Shown here piece by piece: positions 11,576 through 22,861 of a stretch of 64,000 nucleotides of DNA. The DNA is from Boesenbergia rotunda (Eukaryota > Streptophyta > Magnoliopsida > Zingiberales > Zingiberaceae): the NCBI GenBank assembly GCA_024364735.1, contig JAGFNQ010004032.1, positions 339,428 through 403,427 of the forward strand, written 5' to 3'. Each line of letters starts with the position of its first letter. Position 1 is the first letter of the stretch. The notes beneath the pieces were generated by a model. That model was given only the letters and a program-made list of their open reading frames with translations. It made no database searches and had not been told where the DNA came from. A program made the translations under genes and the position numbers.

Positions 11576-14500
11576 TGTAACACCCCAAAATTTTCCCATA
11601 TGAAATAATATGAATTCATGAAACATTATTATTATTATGAAATATTATGAATTCATGAAACATTATTATTATTATGAAATTTCATGATGGGCTTGGCTTA
11701 ATGGGCTTGGATGTGGATTAGTGCAAAATGTGATAAAAAGGAAATGTAGAAAGGAGGAAGCAAGGATTGAACCTTGAACCTCCTAGTTGCACTAATCATG
11801 TCATAACCAACACACCAAGTCATATTTCATGTAGAGGGAATAAGAAACATGCTTGTTAAAAGCTAGGGAAGTGAAGAGACATGTCTCTTCATGAGAAAAG
11901 TATAAATAAGAGAAAGAGAAGTTGGAATAACTTCCTCTTCTTCTTCTTCCTCACTCTCATCACCGAAAACCTCAAGCCCCTTCTCCCTTTTCATTTTCGA
12001 AAAAACACAACCCTAGGGTTCTAACCCTAGGGAATTGGAAGGAAGAAGAACTATACAAGGATCTTGCCCTCTACTAGAGCCAAGGGTTCTATAGAAGTGC
12101 TAGGAAGGAGAACACTCACCTTCCTTCAACCAAGGGCACCCTAAGGATTTAGAGAAGGTGATCTTCAAGCGAAAGGATGTAAGTATCCCCTCGCCTGCAG
12201 TGTAATGGTTATTGTATGAGTTCTTCTCCTTGTAGTTTTCAAAAATGGGGATTGTACCCCTTTAGTGAGTTTCGGCCACCCCCTTAGAGGAGGCCTTGGT
12301 TACTTCTTGATACATGAGTAGGCCCTTGGAACTTAGGGTATATGTGTATGTTGTTTCCTTCATGATGTTATGAACAAAACTTTAGGGTTTCACCCTTGTG
12401 TAGGTTTCGGCCAACCTCAAAGAGGAGGCTTTGGTTACTCCTTGTTGCATGGGAAGACCCCTTGGAATTTAGGGTATACTTATATGTTGTTTTTCTACAT
12501 GTTGTGATGACAAAAATTAGGGTTGAACCCCCTATAAGGTATCGGCCAAATCATGAAGCAAAGAGGGTTTAGGGTTGTATGATTTCCTATGATGTATCCA
12601 TGTTTAGTAGTGTAGACAAAGTGTTTGTGTAAATGTTTGTGTGAAACCTAAGTTCAAGAACCCTAGTTCCCCTACCCTTGACTTTCGGCCAACCCTAGAA
12701 AAATTAGGGTTTAGGGTACATGATTATCCTAGGATGTATTCTAGGCTTAATATGTTGCATGATATGTATGTGAAGGTTAAACTACCCTATGAGACATGAT
12801 TATGTTTAGTAAGATGATATGTATATGCATGTGATGTCTAAATGAAATGCTTGATTGGAAATCTTAAGGTTCCCTAGCATGTGATATTCGGCCAAGGCAT
12901 GAATATTAGGGATTGTGAAGGTTAAATTACCCTACGAGACATGATTATGTTTAGTAAGATGATATGTATATGCATGTGATGTTTAAATGGAATGCTTGAT
13001 TGGAAATCTTAATGTCCCTAGCATGTGATATTCGGCCAAGGCATGAATATTAGGGATTGTGAAGGTTAAATTACCCTACGAGACATGATTGTGTTTAGTA
13101 AGATAATATGTATATGCATGTGATGTTTAAATGGAATGCTTGATTGGAAATCTTAATGTCCCTAGCATGTGATATTCGGCCAAGGCATGAGCATTAGGGT
13201 TGTGAAGGTTGATTTCTCCATGATGTATGCTATGCTTAGTATGAAACATGATGTATATATATGTGATGCTTTATGGGATGTTTGATGTCAAAAAAAATCT
13301 AAGCTACCCTACTTTTGATTTTCGGCCAAACCCTAGGTTTAGGGTTAGGAAGGGTTAAATTAAACCATGAAGCATGTTATGATATGAATATGAATGATGT
13401 GACCAATTTTGTCATATATAAGTATGTTTAAGTGGTTGAAATATGATGTATGTATGAGCATGCCTTATAGCCCATGGGGCACCCTTATGAAATTACATGT
13501 GATATGTATGTTAAAATGCTTGAAAGGATACTCTACTAAGTATGGGATCAAGAGCACCCCTTATGTTGTGTGGTGTGTCCCTACGGGATCATGAGCACCC
13601 TTGAAGAGTGGTGTGTCCCTTAAGAGTGGATTTGGAGTACTCCTTAGCATATATGTAAAAGCATGATAAGTATTTTACTTTGGAAGTTGTGTACCCGACT
13701 CGGAAGGGGGTCGTTAAACAAATCCGGGGTGCATGTTAACGTAAGGTCATGGCTCCGGTAGGACGGAAGGGTCCTGCTCTAATTGGTTGGTGGCTCGCTA
13801 CCCCAATTCATTAGGGAACGCGCAATAGGTAACGCGCGATATGTGGTACACAACCGGGCCCAATATGATATGGATGTATTTTTAAGTAATACCTTTATGG
13901 AATTGTTTTGAAAACATTCATTGAAAACATTTATTATATGTGAAGGGAATGCTTAAGGTACTTTATACTGCATGCTTAGAAACTTGGATGTTTAGTATGC
14001 TTTGATGAACTCATGCTTATGATTTATTATGTGTACATGTTGTATACTTGCGTATGGATTTTGCGAGTAGGACAGGATCCTTACTAAGCATTTGTGCTTA
14101 CTAGTTTATGTGTTGTCTTATGCTGCAGATAAGGGTAAGGAACACTTAAACTAAAGGAAGAGGCAGGAGGCTGAAGATGTGTGGGGGTGGTGGCTCGGGA
14201 AAGAAAGATCTTTATATCTACATTACTATGTTTATGATGATGTTTTCTTCAACAATGAATGCTAGTGATTAGGTTTGATATTGCATGATAATGATTACAC
14301 TTAGAATTCTCTTATACTTGATTTTGGTTGGTTATGTTGTGAGCTTGAAATAATATATGAACCTATCATGTTATAGAATAACTCTTGATTAAAATATTTC
14401 CAATGATGTTCTAATGATTCAAGCATGATATTTGATTGACATGCACTGACTAGCATGCTTAGCACTTGTAAATATCACTTGATAATTTTTGACAAGCAGG

Positions 14501-14627
14501 CTTAGCACTTAGTACTCGCACCCTTGCATTGGTTGTTTTAATTTTATGCTAGAAGAAAAGAAAATAATTATATGATTGGTTGTTACGTAACCGGGCCTTG
14601 AGAGTAGATATAAGGGCGGGCGTTACA
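11576..14627 (+). repeat. TEK1 3' LTR (3052 bp)
   Basis: It starts TGTAACACCCC and ends GGGCGTTACA, followed by the target duplication GTGAG (14628-14632). It carries the same TATA box (11901-11908), tRNA-like segment (11753-11819) and 144-bp repeats as the 5' LTR, with a single copy of the 71-bp block near its start. Confidence 0.93.
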
Positions 14628-14632
14628 GTGAG

Positions 14633-15103
14633 AACTCGAGAGTTTTAGAGAAACGGTGCTTGATGAAGTGGATGATCTAATGGAACAGTAATCGCAGCCA
14701 ACTCTATCGCCAGGGTTTCTTTTCCTTTTGTGGGATTTCCTTGAACCGGGTTCAATTGGGTTTGGTTCGTTTCATAAGGGAATTAGGGATTATTTAGGGT
14801 GGCTTGGCTTGTATTGGGCTTGGATTTCAAGTCCTTGATTAGAGCTAGATCAATTAAGCCTCCTAGTTAGATGACTCCTTGTGGTTTGCCTTGACCAAGT
14901 GCCCATCTAAATCAATTTAAAATGTCCCTACAAAAACCACCTCAAATCTATGAGAAATATTATGACAATTGAGATAAATTTATACTAAAGCTTCAAAACA
15001 ATCTCCACTCAAAGAATATGACAAAAATTGTAAAATAAAATATAAAAGTAGCAAAACACCTCAATTATCATGCCAAAGGATTGTACTAATTGAGAACTTG
15101 TCA
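14633..15103 (-). repeat. Athila-type 5' LTR, outer part
   Basis: This continues the LTR that stops at 3632. Its outer end on the minus strand is TGACAAGTTCTC (15103). Sequence beyond 15103 changes character and matches Tat material. The candidate target duplication CTTGG (15104-15108) cannot be confirmed because the other end of the element is outside the window. Confidence 0.65.
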
Positions 15104-15114
15104 CTTGGCTAAAA

Positions 15115-15390
15115 ATGGCCCAGGAGGAAGCCGTGGCCGAGATGCGCAATCTCTAGGTGGCCGAGGACTCCCGGCTCAAGGAGGCTGAGGCAGAATTCAA
15201 GGCCAAGTTCTTGGAGTCAGATGAATTTGACGATATCCTGGCCGACCAAGTAATGAAGCATTTGAAGCAGGGCTTCCATGGGGCCATCGACCAGCTAAGG
15301 AATGCCCAACTCCAGCCTCCGAATGTTGACCTAACCTTTATGAGTATTGGCCGAGTCTAGGAGGAGCTCCCACCTGAAGACAAGGAGTAG
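15115..15390 (+). pseudogene. Antisense ORF (aORF) remnant of TAT1
   Basis: The plus-strand frame from ATG 15115 reads a charged helical stretch (MAQEEAVAEMRNL, stop, VAEDSRLKEAEAEFKAKF). It continues into FLESDEFDDILADQVMKHLKQGF, with further stops at 15358 and beyond. The ESDEF...GF.. pattern resembles the C-terminal end of the Transposase_28 / plant-mobile-domain type proteins that some Tat elements carry in antisense near their 3' end. Its position, antisense and at the pol-distal end of TAT1, fits that. The N-terminal part is missing, cut by the Athila LTR at 15103. The family name is from memory of related proteins and is moderately certain. Confidence 0.5.
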
Positions 15391-16340
15391 TAGGAAATAT
15401 AGGACTATCTTCCCCTCCGGGCCTTGCCTTTTACCCATTCATGTTTACTACCTTCTCCGACAATACCCATTTTGACTCGTAATGAAAAACCCTTTTTCGT
15501 CTTACTACCCTGAGTATCTTTTTGTTTGACTCTTTGTATTATTTGTCCTTGACGTGTGGACCAAGGGGATTGAAGAGCCGGTGTTTTTCTTCGTCTCAAG
15601 GAGCCAGATACCAGACTAACACTCCTGAATGGTGAGCATTACTTCCCGGCCCATGGGGCAGGGGAGCTAGGGAGCCAATGCTCGTCCCCAGCTGCCTCTT
15701 AGGTTGGTTTTGGGAACCCAGAGTCTCTCGTGATACCAAGTATTTCCTGAGCCAAGATGTCTTAGGGGATTTTCGAGTTCGACCTTGGGTGTGGGTCTCC
15801 CCAAGGTAGCCCTGAAAGTTCGACTGCTAGTTCTGAGGCTATTCATCTATGGGGCCTGTATTGGTTCCCTTCTCCATTGAATGATTGATGAATTCACGAA
15901 ATCTGAGCAATCGTCTTCGGACCCCAGGCGACCCCTTGAAGTGCTCCATAAAGGCTCGCGAATTTTGAGGCGCCACCGAAGCATGCCAGTCGATGACAAC
16001 AGAAAAGAGGAGACGCTTCGAGATTGGTGTCCATTATCACCCCCACGTCGTGCCCTCATTAAATGCACATGGGCGGCTATCACTATAAAGGTGGTAGGTT
16101 GAACTGCTCTTCCTCCTCGATCTTTCCTTCCTCCTCTTGTTAGTACCCATAAGCAAGGAAAGAAAAAGAGGTCGCAGCCTGGAGGCGAGGTCTGAGAGGG
16201 AAGAGGTTCCCTGCCCAGAGGGGCGCAAAGACACTTCAGCACAGGCGAAGCCAGGTGCTCTCAGAGTTACATGGGAAGCTTACAGCGTGCCGGTACATCC
16301 CCCACTGTTCTCCCTTAAGACAAGGGTCGTCCACATCATC
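15391..16340. other. TAT1 3' untranslated region, no gene recognised
   Basis: GC-rich sequence with several overlapping open frames on both strands (for example 15847-16242 minus and 15881-16102 plus), none with recognisable domains. I read it as the spacer between the pol-distal tandem array and the antisense ORF of TAT1. Confidence 0.5.
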
Positions 16341-16495
16341 GGAGAGCATAGCAGAGATGATGTCGCCCATTTCACTGGAGAGCACAGCAGAGGTGGAACC
16401 ACATGTTCCACCGGAGAGTCCAGAAGAGACATCACATGTTTCGCTGGGGAGCATAGCAGAGATGATGTCATCTCTTTCACCCGAGAGCATATCAA
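16341..16495. repeat. 36-bp minisatellite in TAT1 spacer
   Basis: About four units start with GGAGAGCA(T/C)AGCAGAG or a variant (GGAGAGTCCAGAAGAG, GGGGAGCATAGCAGAG). Units are 36, 36, 33 and 36 bp, all multiples of three, so open frames persist through them on both strands. This explains the plus-strand frames at 16137-16637 and 16255-16731 without needing a gene. Confidence 0.75.
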
Positions 16496-17234
16496 ACTTC
16501 CTCGGATTTTATATCAGAAAGTATCTCTTGTTGGTTGCTCCCCAGCCCATACCAATTGCTCTCCACCTCCTGATTGCTCAACTCTCCGAGTTTTGGGCAT
16601 CGGCCGGCCGTCCACCTCAGGCATCAGTCAGGTATGAAGTAGGTTGTCGTTCGAGGAGGAGTTGTAGCCACTGCTTTTCCTGTCATCCCTTTGTATTTTG
16701 CAATTCTTCTTTGTTTCTAAATGTGAGTTAAGTGTAAGAGGTAATCAGGGCCTTTGAATGGAACTGTTTCGTCCCTTTACCCTGTGTACCCCAAGTCGCT
16801 CTTGTTTCCTTTTCGTCTGTGAGTGATTATAAGAATGGAGGACCAAGAAGTCCCAGCCGCGGCTGAAGCTTCAGGGGCCAAGACCACATTAGAGATGACT
16901 CCCAAATCACCCGCCATCGGACGACGATTCTGAGCAAATTGACTAGGTGGGGATGATGAGGCAATAGAGGAGAGCCCAGACAAAGGAGTGATCTCCTCTA
17001 TCGGGTCGACTGATTGTATCCCCTATTTTTTGTAATTCCTTGAGATGTCATTTTCAATGTATTCCCCGTAGAAATGAAGGGGGACACTTGTTACCTTTGA
17101 CTTGTAAGCGTTTCGAGCAATAATTAGATATCATGCTTGTTTCCCTTGTTTGAGAGTGTTGTCTCATATCTGGTCAGCCATGTGTTAACTTTTATCTCCT
17201 ACATTCCCCCAAGCCTCCCACAGTTCATGGTCAG
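16496..17234. other. TAT1 spacer, no gene recognised
   Basis: There is no protein similarity that I can see. A short plus-strand frame from 16834 (MEDQEVPAAAEASGAK...) stops after about 33 codons. The region leads into the 83-bp array. Confidence 0.45.
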
Positions 17235-18365
17235 AGGTTGTAGGGTTTGCTTGGCTCTGGGTCGGGCATCCGCAGCACACGGACCCAGCCTACCTACCTC
17301 GAGCATCTACAACACTGCGAGGTAGTAGAATTTGAGATCTTGCTTGGGCCTTTGCAGCACTCAGACCAAGCCTACTTACCTCGGACATCTGCAGTACCCA
17401 ACCCAAGCCTACATACCCCGGGCATCCGAACACTGCAAGGTAGTAGGGATTTTGATTTTTAGTCAGGCATCTGTAGCACCCACACATAGCCTACAAACCC
17501 CGGGCATCCACAGCACCGCGAGGTAGTAGGATTTGAGATCATGGTCGGGCATCCGCAGTACCCAGCGCAAGCCTACATACCCTGGGCATCCGTAGCACTG
17601 TGAAGTAGTAGGGTTTTTGTTTCTTGGTCGGACATCCGTAGCACCTAGACCAAGCCTGCATACCCCCGACATCCGCAACACTACGACGTAGTAGGGTTTT
17701 TATTTCTTGGTTGGGCATACGCAACACCCAGACCAAGCCTACATACCTCGGGCATTCGCAGCATCGCGAGGTAGTAGGGTTTTTGTTTCTTGGTCGGGCA
17801 TCCACATCAACCAGACCAAGCCTACATACCTCGGGCATCCGCAGCACCGCGAGGTAGTGGGGTTTTTGTTTCTTGGTCGAGCATCCGGATCACCCAGACT
17901 AAGCCTACATACCCCGAGCATTCACAGCACCATGAGGTAGTTGGGTTTTTAATTCTTGGGCGGGCATTCACAGCACCTAGACCAAGCCTACATACCTTGG
18001 GCATCCGCAGCACCGCTAGGTAGTAAGGTTTTTGTTTCTTGGTCGGGTATTTGTAGCACCTAGACCAAGCCTGCATACCCCCGGCATCCACAGCACTACG
18101 AGGTAGTAGAGTTTTTATTTCGTGGTCGGGCATCCACAGCACCCAGACCAAGCCTACATATCCCGGGCATCCGCAACATTGTGAGGTAGTAGGGTTTTTG
18201 TTTCTTGGTCGGGCATCCGTAGCACCCAGACCAAGCCTACATACCCCGGGCATCTGCAACACCATAAGGTAGTAGGATTTTTGTTTCTTGGTCGGACATC
18301 CGCACCACCTAGACCAAGCCTACATACCCCGGGCATCCATAACACCATGAGGTTGTAGGGTTTTA
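17235..18365 (-). repeat. Tandem array of an 83-bp unit in the TAT1 3' region
   Basis: The landmark GAGGTAGTAGGG recurs at 17319, 17437, 17520, 17602, 17686, 17768, 17851, 17934, 18017, 18100, 18183, 18266 and 18349. Most spacings are 82-84 bp; the first interval is 118 bp because it contains an extra partial unit. Each unit also has GGTCGGGCATCCGCAGCACC and AGACCAAGCCTACATACC. Overlapping frames on both strands through the array are by-products. It lies downstream of the protease on the element's own strand, where Tat/Ogre elements often carry tandem repeats. Confidence 0.93.
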
Positions 18366-18439
18366 GACAGATGTACTGGCACTTTTGTGATGACACGTCT
18401 TATTTATTTCACGAATTCACTACAAGGCAGCAATAATAC

Positions 18440-19110
18440 ATAGGCAAGTACATGGCATGTCTCACAAATCATACCGGGGGTGACAGGGTCGGAGATAGTT
18501 GGCCTGCCCTGACCTCTTCAGCTTTTTGTCCCTGTCCTCCTGTGGATGGTACCTTCCTCCGGTTAGCCTTCTTGCCCCCTCGGGTTTTTCCGGGACTCCG
18601 ATCTGACTTTCCCACTGCAGCAACGCTGAGACACCAACTGGTCCCCTTTAACATTCGCCACTTGGTCGCCCACCGGGAATTTTATCTTCTGGTGGTAGAC
18701 AGAGACCACCGCCTGGAAGACACTGAGCATCGGGCGACCCAAGATGACATTATAGGAGGAGTGAGCCTCCACGACCAAGAAGGGGGTCCTCCTGGTCCTC
18801 TCCAGCACGTCACTTCCCAACGACAGCGATAGGGTAATTTGCCCTATCGACTGTACTCGGTACCTGGTGAAGCCGAATAGCGGGGTTGAGATTGGAAGTA
18901 GTTCATCTTCGTCGATCTGCATCTAATCCAGAGCAACCTTGTATAGGATGTTCATGGAACTACCTGTATCCACGAAGATACGCTTGACCTTATAATTGGC
19001 GATGCAGGCAAGGATTACCAGGGCGTCTACATGGGGAGCTTCTACATCTTCCAAGTCTTTTGAGCTGAAAGAGATCATAGGGCTGCGATCCTAGCTCCGA
19101 TTCGTTTCAA
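18440..19110 (-). pseudogene. pro: TAT1 aspartic protease region
   Basis: On the minus strand the active site IFVDTGSSMNILY is at about 18979-18941 (the DTG triplets at 18970-18962). A TAG at 18924-18922 interrupts the frame, which resumes MQIDEDELLPISTPLFGF and reaches SSYNVILGRPMLSVFQAVVS, the flap/ILGRP part of Tat-type proteases. The stop again fits a CAG-to-TAG change. Downstream, where RT is expected, the reading frame decays and runs into the 83-bp array. The protease would process the polyprotein. Confidence 0.8.
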
Positions 19111-20156
19111 TTGTGTAGTTCTCTAGCCGCCGGGTGTGAGCCTTCCTTGCTCGATGGGAATCTCCCCTGGTTGGTCCTCCGGGGATCACCCCCACGTGTC
19201 TCGAGGGCTGGCCACGTGCAGGGGCCTTGCACTTCTTGGGATCTCTTTCCAATAAGGGAGACCTGCGGGGTGCAGCTCCCTGACTTCTCCCTCTTGAATG
19301 TGACTGAGACCTATGTCCGGTCTCGTTCTCTACCGATTGCCAGTGTTAGGGAGAAAACCTACGCCAAGGAGACCTCCGGCGATACCCCGTCTTCTTCCAC
19401 TTCCTTTGAGGTCTAGTGTCTGCTTCCTTAATTTTTTCTTCAAGGCATGATACTCTTCGATGGAGTGTGTCGTACTGCCGTGGAAGTCGCAGTACTTCAT
19501 CAGTGGCTCCGGCTGCTACGTGTCCACTGTCACGACCAGCATCCGCTTACCAACCCACTGATCTTTCCCCAGGCAGAGATCCTTTCCTCAGGCTGGAGCC
19601 GTAGGTTCCCTCCTTTTTGACCGTACAACGACTTGAGGAGGGACCCTGGCTGGTTCCTTGCAGCGGGCGTATTGCATCTCTTCCAGTTGACGTGCTTGAC
19701 CGAATGCCCTAGCAAGTCATCAAAACTGGTGGGTAACTTCTTCACCAGAGATTGGAAGAAATCTCCTTCCGAGAGCCCCTGAGTGCAGGCACTGACGAGG
19801 ATTTCTGACATCGCTGTTGGCACATCCTCTGCCACTCGATTGAACCGCTAGATGTACTCCTTGAGTGACTCCTTCGGCTTTTGCTTGAGAGCAAATAGTT
19901 TAATGTCATCTTCTGATAATGACGGCTGCTGGCGAAATGGTGGAGGAAGGCGGTTCTAAACTCCATGAAGGAGTTGATAGAACTCGGGGGCAGCCTCTGG
20001 AACCATCGTTGGGCTGCTCCGGATAGGGTGTTCAAGAACAACCGACACTTCACACCATCAGTGTACTAGTGCAGAAGTGTTGCATTTTCGAACTTACAAA
20101 CAAGATCCTCAGGATCTATCTTCCCGTCGTAATCAGCAATCCCAGGCCCGTGGAAC
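19111..20156 (-). pseudogene. gag: TAT1 gag, C-terminal two thirds
   Basis: From 20156 downward the minus strand reads FHGPGIADYDGKIDPEDL, then KCRLFLNTLSGAAQRWFQRL and MEFRTAFLHHFASSRHYQK. These are the Retrotrans_gag core motifs of the Tat lineage. A frameshift and a stop follow near 19850, after which RVAEDVPTAMSEILVSACTQG continues the domain. The frame at 20156 is continuous with that at 30527 when TRG2 and one GGAAC copy are ignored, which confirms that TRG2 split a single gag. Gag would build the element's particle. Confidence 0.85.
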
Positions 20157-21173
20157 TGTTGAGGCAATCTGTGGTTCGGAGTGACCATGAGTTTTGATGT
20201 TTGGGCAAAGGGTTTAAGTTAGGTTTACCCTTGTGTTCTCATATATGTATGTTGAGTGTGCAGGATGTACAGGTTACATATATAGACTTGACTGGACGAC
20301 CTCAGTACGGTGAAGGGTGGCTCAGAGATAAGCTGGAGGCTTATGTGTACCCGAGGGACCTTGGAGAGCAGGGACGATGAACTGAGGGGCGCAGACTTCG
20401 AGGCATGCGTGAAGGATGGCATGGAGGCAAGCCTCGCTGGTGGCTTGCATGCATTCGAGGGACGGGAGCCGAAGATGAAGAGGGTGTGAAGGCAATAGTC
20501 GAGGCTGCGGATGAGGAGTCAGTCAAGTCATGAGGGTACGAGTGTTGTGTTATTGTATTCGAGAAATCCTAGGGGTCAAGTGCTGAGAGAAGTGTACTCG
20601 GGAATGGAAACCCTAGGTGTGTGAGTGGGGCAGTCAACTGCCCTTGATAAAACTCACAGAAGATTTGCAGCTCTGGACCAGTCAACTGCTCTAGGAGCAG
20701 TCGATTGGTAGAGGCTGATGAGTTGGCTAAAAATTCAAACGTTGGGGTTGCAACGGCCGATTTTCAGTGGCACTAGTCGACTGCCCTGGGAGCAGTCGAC
20801 TGGTGGCGAGTTATCAGCCTAGGGTTCTATTTAAAGAGGACTTCGTGGAGGCTGAGACTCTTGGCGAAACTTGCTTGGTAAATGCTTGTTAGTAGCCTGT
20901 TGTGGCCGGATATTGTCAAAGTGATTGTGGCGAGGTTTCTCCACCCACAAGGAGCGACGAGGGCTAGCCGGAGGTTATCCGGGGAGTGATCCACCGACAG
21001 ATTCTTGGATTAGTCACCCGTCCGGGGTGGATACCAAGTAAATTGGTTTGTTAGCATTATTTATTGTTGTTAGTTTTATTTTGTTTGTATTTTCGCTGTG
21101 CAACTAACAACGTGGGTCGAAGAATCGAAGATTCTCTATTCACCCCCCTCTAGCGTACGGAATCGATCCTACA
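20157..21173 (+). repeat. TRG2 5' LTR (1017 bp)
   Basis: It starts TGTTGAGGCAATC and ends CGATCCTACA. TATTTAAA at 20828-20835 is the likely TATA box. CAGTCGACTG palindromes and close variants recur between about 20630 and 20810. Confidence 0.9.
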
Positions 21174-21245
21174 ATTGGTATCAGAGCGAAGGACCGCTCT
21201 CGATTGGACTAACCGCCGAGGGAGCACACGCTAGAGGAGAAAACA
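21174..21245 (+). other. TRG2 primer-binding site and leader
   Basis: TGGTATCAGAGC at 21176-21187, two bases after the LTR, is the tRNA-Met primer site. A short leader then runs to the gag ATG at 21246. Confidence 0.9.
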
Positions 21246-22861
21246 ATGGAAGACAAGTTGGGTGAAGATACACTCCACCTCCCTACGACCATGAGGATTT
21301 CGGCTATTGGAAGGCGAGGATCGAGACATGGTTTGGAATGGAGTGGGACCTTCAGATCGCGCTTGAAGAGCCCTTCGAGATTCCAAAGGATAAGCACGGG
21401 AAGAGGCTTAGACCTAGATATTGGAATCAAGAGCAACAAGATCAATCCAAGGTGAATAAGAAGGTAATTGATATATTGATTAATATTTTGCCTAACAACG
21501 TCTTGAGTGATGTAGGAAAATATTCAAATGCACATGAGCTATGAAAAAAGGTGGTCGAATTCCATGAAAATCCTACACGAATCCAACTAATAGAAGATCC
21601 CAATGATGTGAACTCCATGATTCAAGAATAGGAGGAATTAAGTGAAAGATCATCGACCTCCTTAAGAGAAGAAGAGGAAGAGGTCACCACCTCAAGAATT
21701 GAGGGGGAGGAGAGACCCTCAACTATACCAGAACAAGAGGAAGCATCCACTTCATACAAGGTTGAAGAAGAAGTCAACCTAACCTCCACCTCCACCAAAG
21801 CAAGTAAAAAGGATCACATTATATGCTTTGGGTGCAATAAAAAGGGGCACTACAAGGACAAGTGCCCAAAAGATAAAAAGGAGGTAAAATCTACACTCAT
21901 TTCAAGTTCTTTTAAATCTAACATGAGTTATAGGAATGGAGAAGCCCGAGAAAAGAAAAAAAAAGATTAGATGCTTCACATGTGGAGAATTAGGGCACTA
22001 CCATACCAAGTGCCCAAAGAAGAATGAAATAAAAAAAATGGAGCATTTAAGAAGATGGGAGAATGAGGAAAGGAAGAAGAGAAGAAGCTCACAACAAGGA
22101 GAGACTTCAAGGGTAAGAGAGGTAATTCCTAACCCTAGATTAAAATGTAATTCAATTTCAAGTTCCTCATTGCATATTAAAAATAATGTTAATCATCCCT
22201 CCATGCATGCTAGTTTTAATGAAAAATGCTTAATGGTGCATAATTTTGGTTTTAAATATAATGATAGGACTAGGGTTGACAAGATAGTTCAAAACCCTAG
22301 GAAAGTCATGCATCATGATCAACCCAAGACCTCTAGACCTAAGGTTCATGGCACTAATCCCAAAAAGGGAAGGAATGTGCCTAGGAAAATGGGTAGTTCT
22401 AGGAATGTCCAAAGTAGACATATGGACTCCAAGTTAAAGGTCTAGAGAGGAAAAATCAAGCCTTGAGGGCAAGGCTTGACAAACTAGAAAAGACCCTAGA
22501 AAGATTCAAGGTTGGATCTAAGGGTCTAGGTATGGTGTTAGGTAGTATAAAACCCAACTATGATAGATTGGGGTTGGGATACCGGTCTAAGACCTCTAAG
22601 GCCAACAAAAAGAAGTATGCTGGGGAAGCATATAATCTTGACAAGAAGGAGAAGACCAAAAATGGCAAGGGGATGCCATTTGAGGGTAGAAGGAACAACT
22701 TAACCAGAGACAAGGTGTTTAAAGTTAAGAAGGTTCATTTTGTAGACCAAGAGTCACCGGGGGCATACCGGTGTGGTCTAGTGTGGGTTGAGTCACCTAC
22801 GGAGGTGGCTAAGGCTCAGAGCTCAAGGGGGAGCTCTAGGAGTCTTTGGGGTCCATGGTAA
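21246..22861 (+). pseudogene. gag: TRG2 gag-like ORF, decayed
   Basis: The frame opens MEDKLGEDT and follows the TRG3 protein throughout, but a frameshift occurs near 21285. Stops are seen near 21542 (TAG/TGA region) and 21630, another frameshift near 21940, and a stop at 22443. Two zinc knuckles are still readable: CFGCNKKGHYKDKC (about 21823) and CFTCGELGHYHTKC (about 21970). The C-terminal end RGSSRSLWGPW matches TRG3. There is no protease, integrase or RT. It appears to be the same gene as the intact TRG3 ORF, broken by age. Confidence 0.88.

Larger units (their letters stand above)
3633..14627 (+). mobile_element. TEK1, complete Tekay/Del-like Ty3/gypsy chromovirus
   Basis: This is a full-length element of 10,995 bp with long LTRs (3633-6755 and 11576-14627), a tRNA-Met primer-binding site, gag-pol with a C-terminal chromodomain, and a polypurine tract. 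Exact target duplications GTGAG flank it at 3628-3632 and 14628-14632. It is inserted in the LTR of an Athila-type element. By eye the two LTRs differ at roughly 25 positions in 3.05 kb (under 1%) plus one 71-bp duplication, so the insertion is young. Four in-frame stops make the copy non-functional as it stands. Confidence 0.93.

Noticed and set aside
15847..16637. Overlapping ORFs of 130-166 aa on both strands
   Set aside because: Open frames are explained by GC-rich sequence and a 36-bp repeat whose length is a multiple of three. No domain was recognised.
17235..18365. Possible CRISPR array or coding repeat
   Set aside because: Repeats are contiguous 83-bp units with no unique spacers, inside a plant retroelement. 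Frames on both strands are by-products of periodicity.
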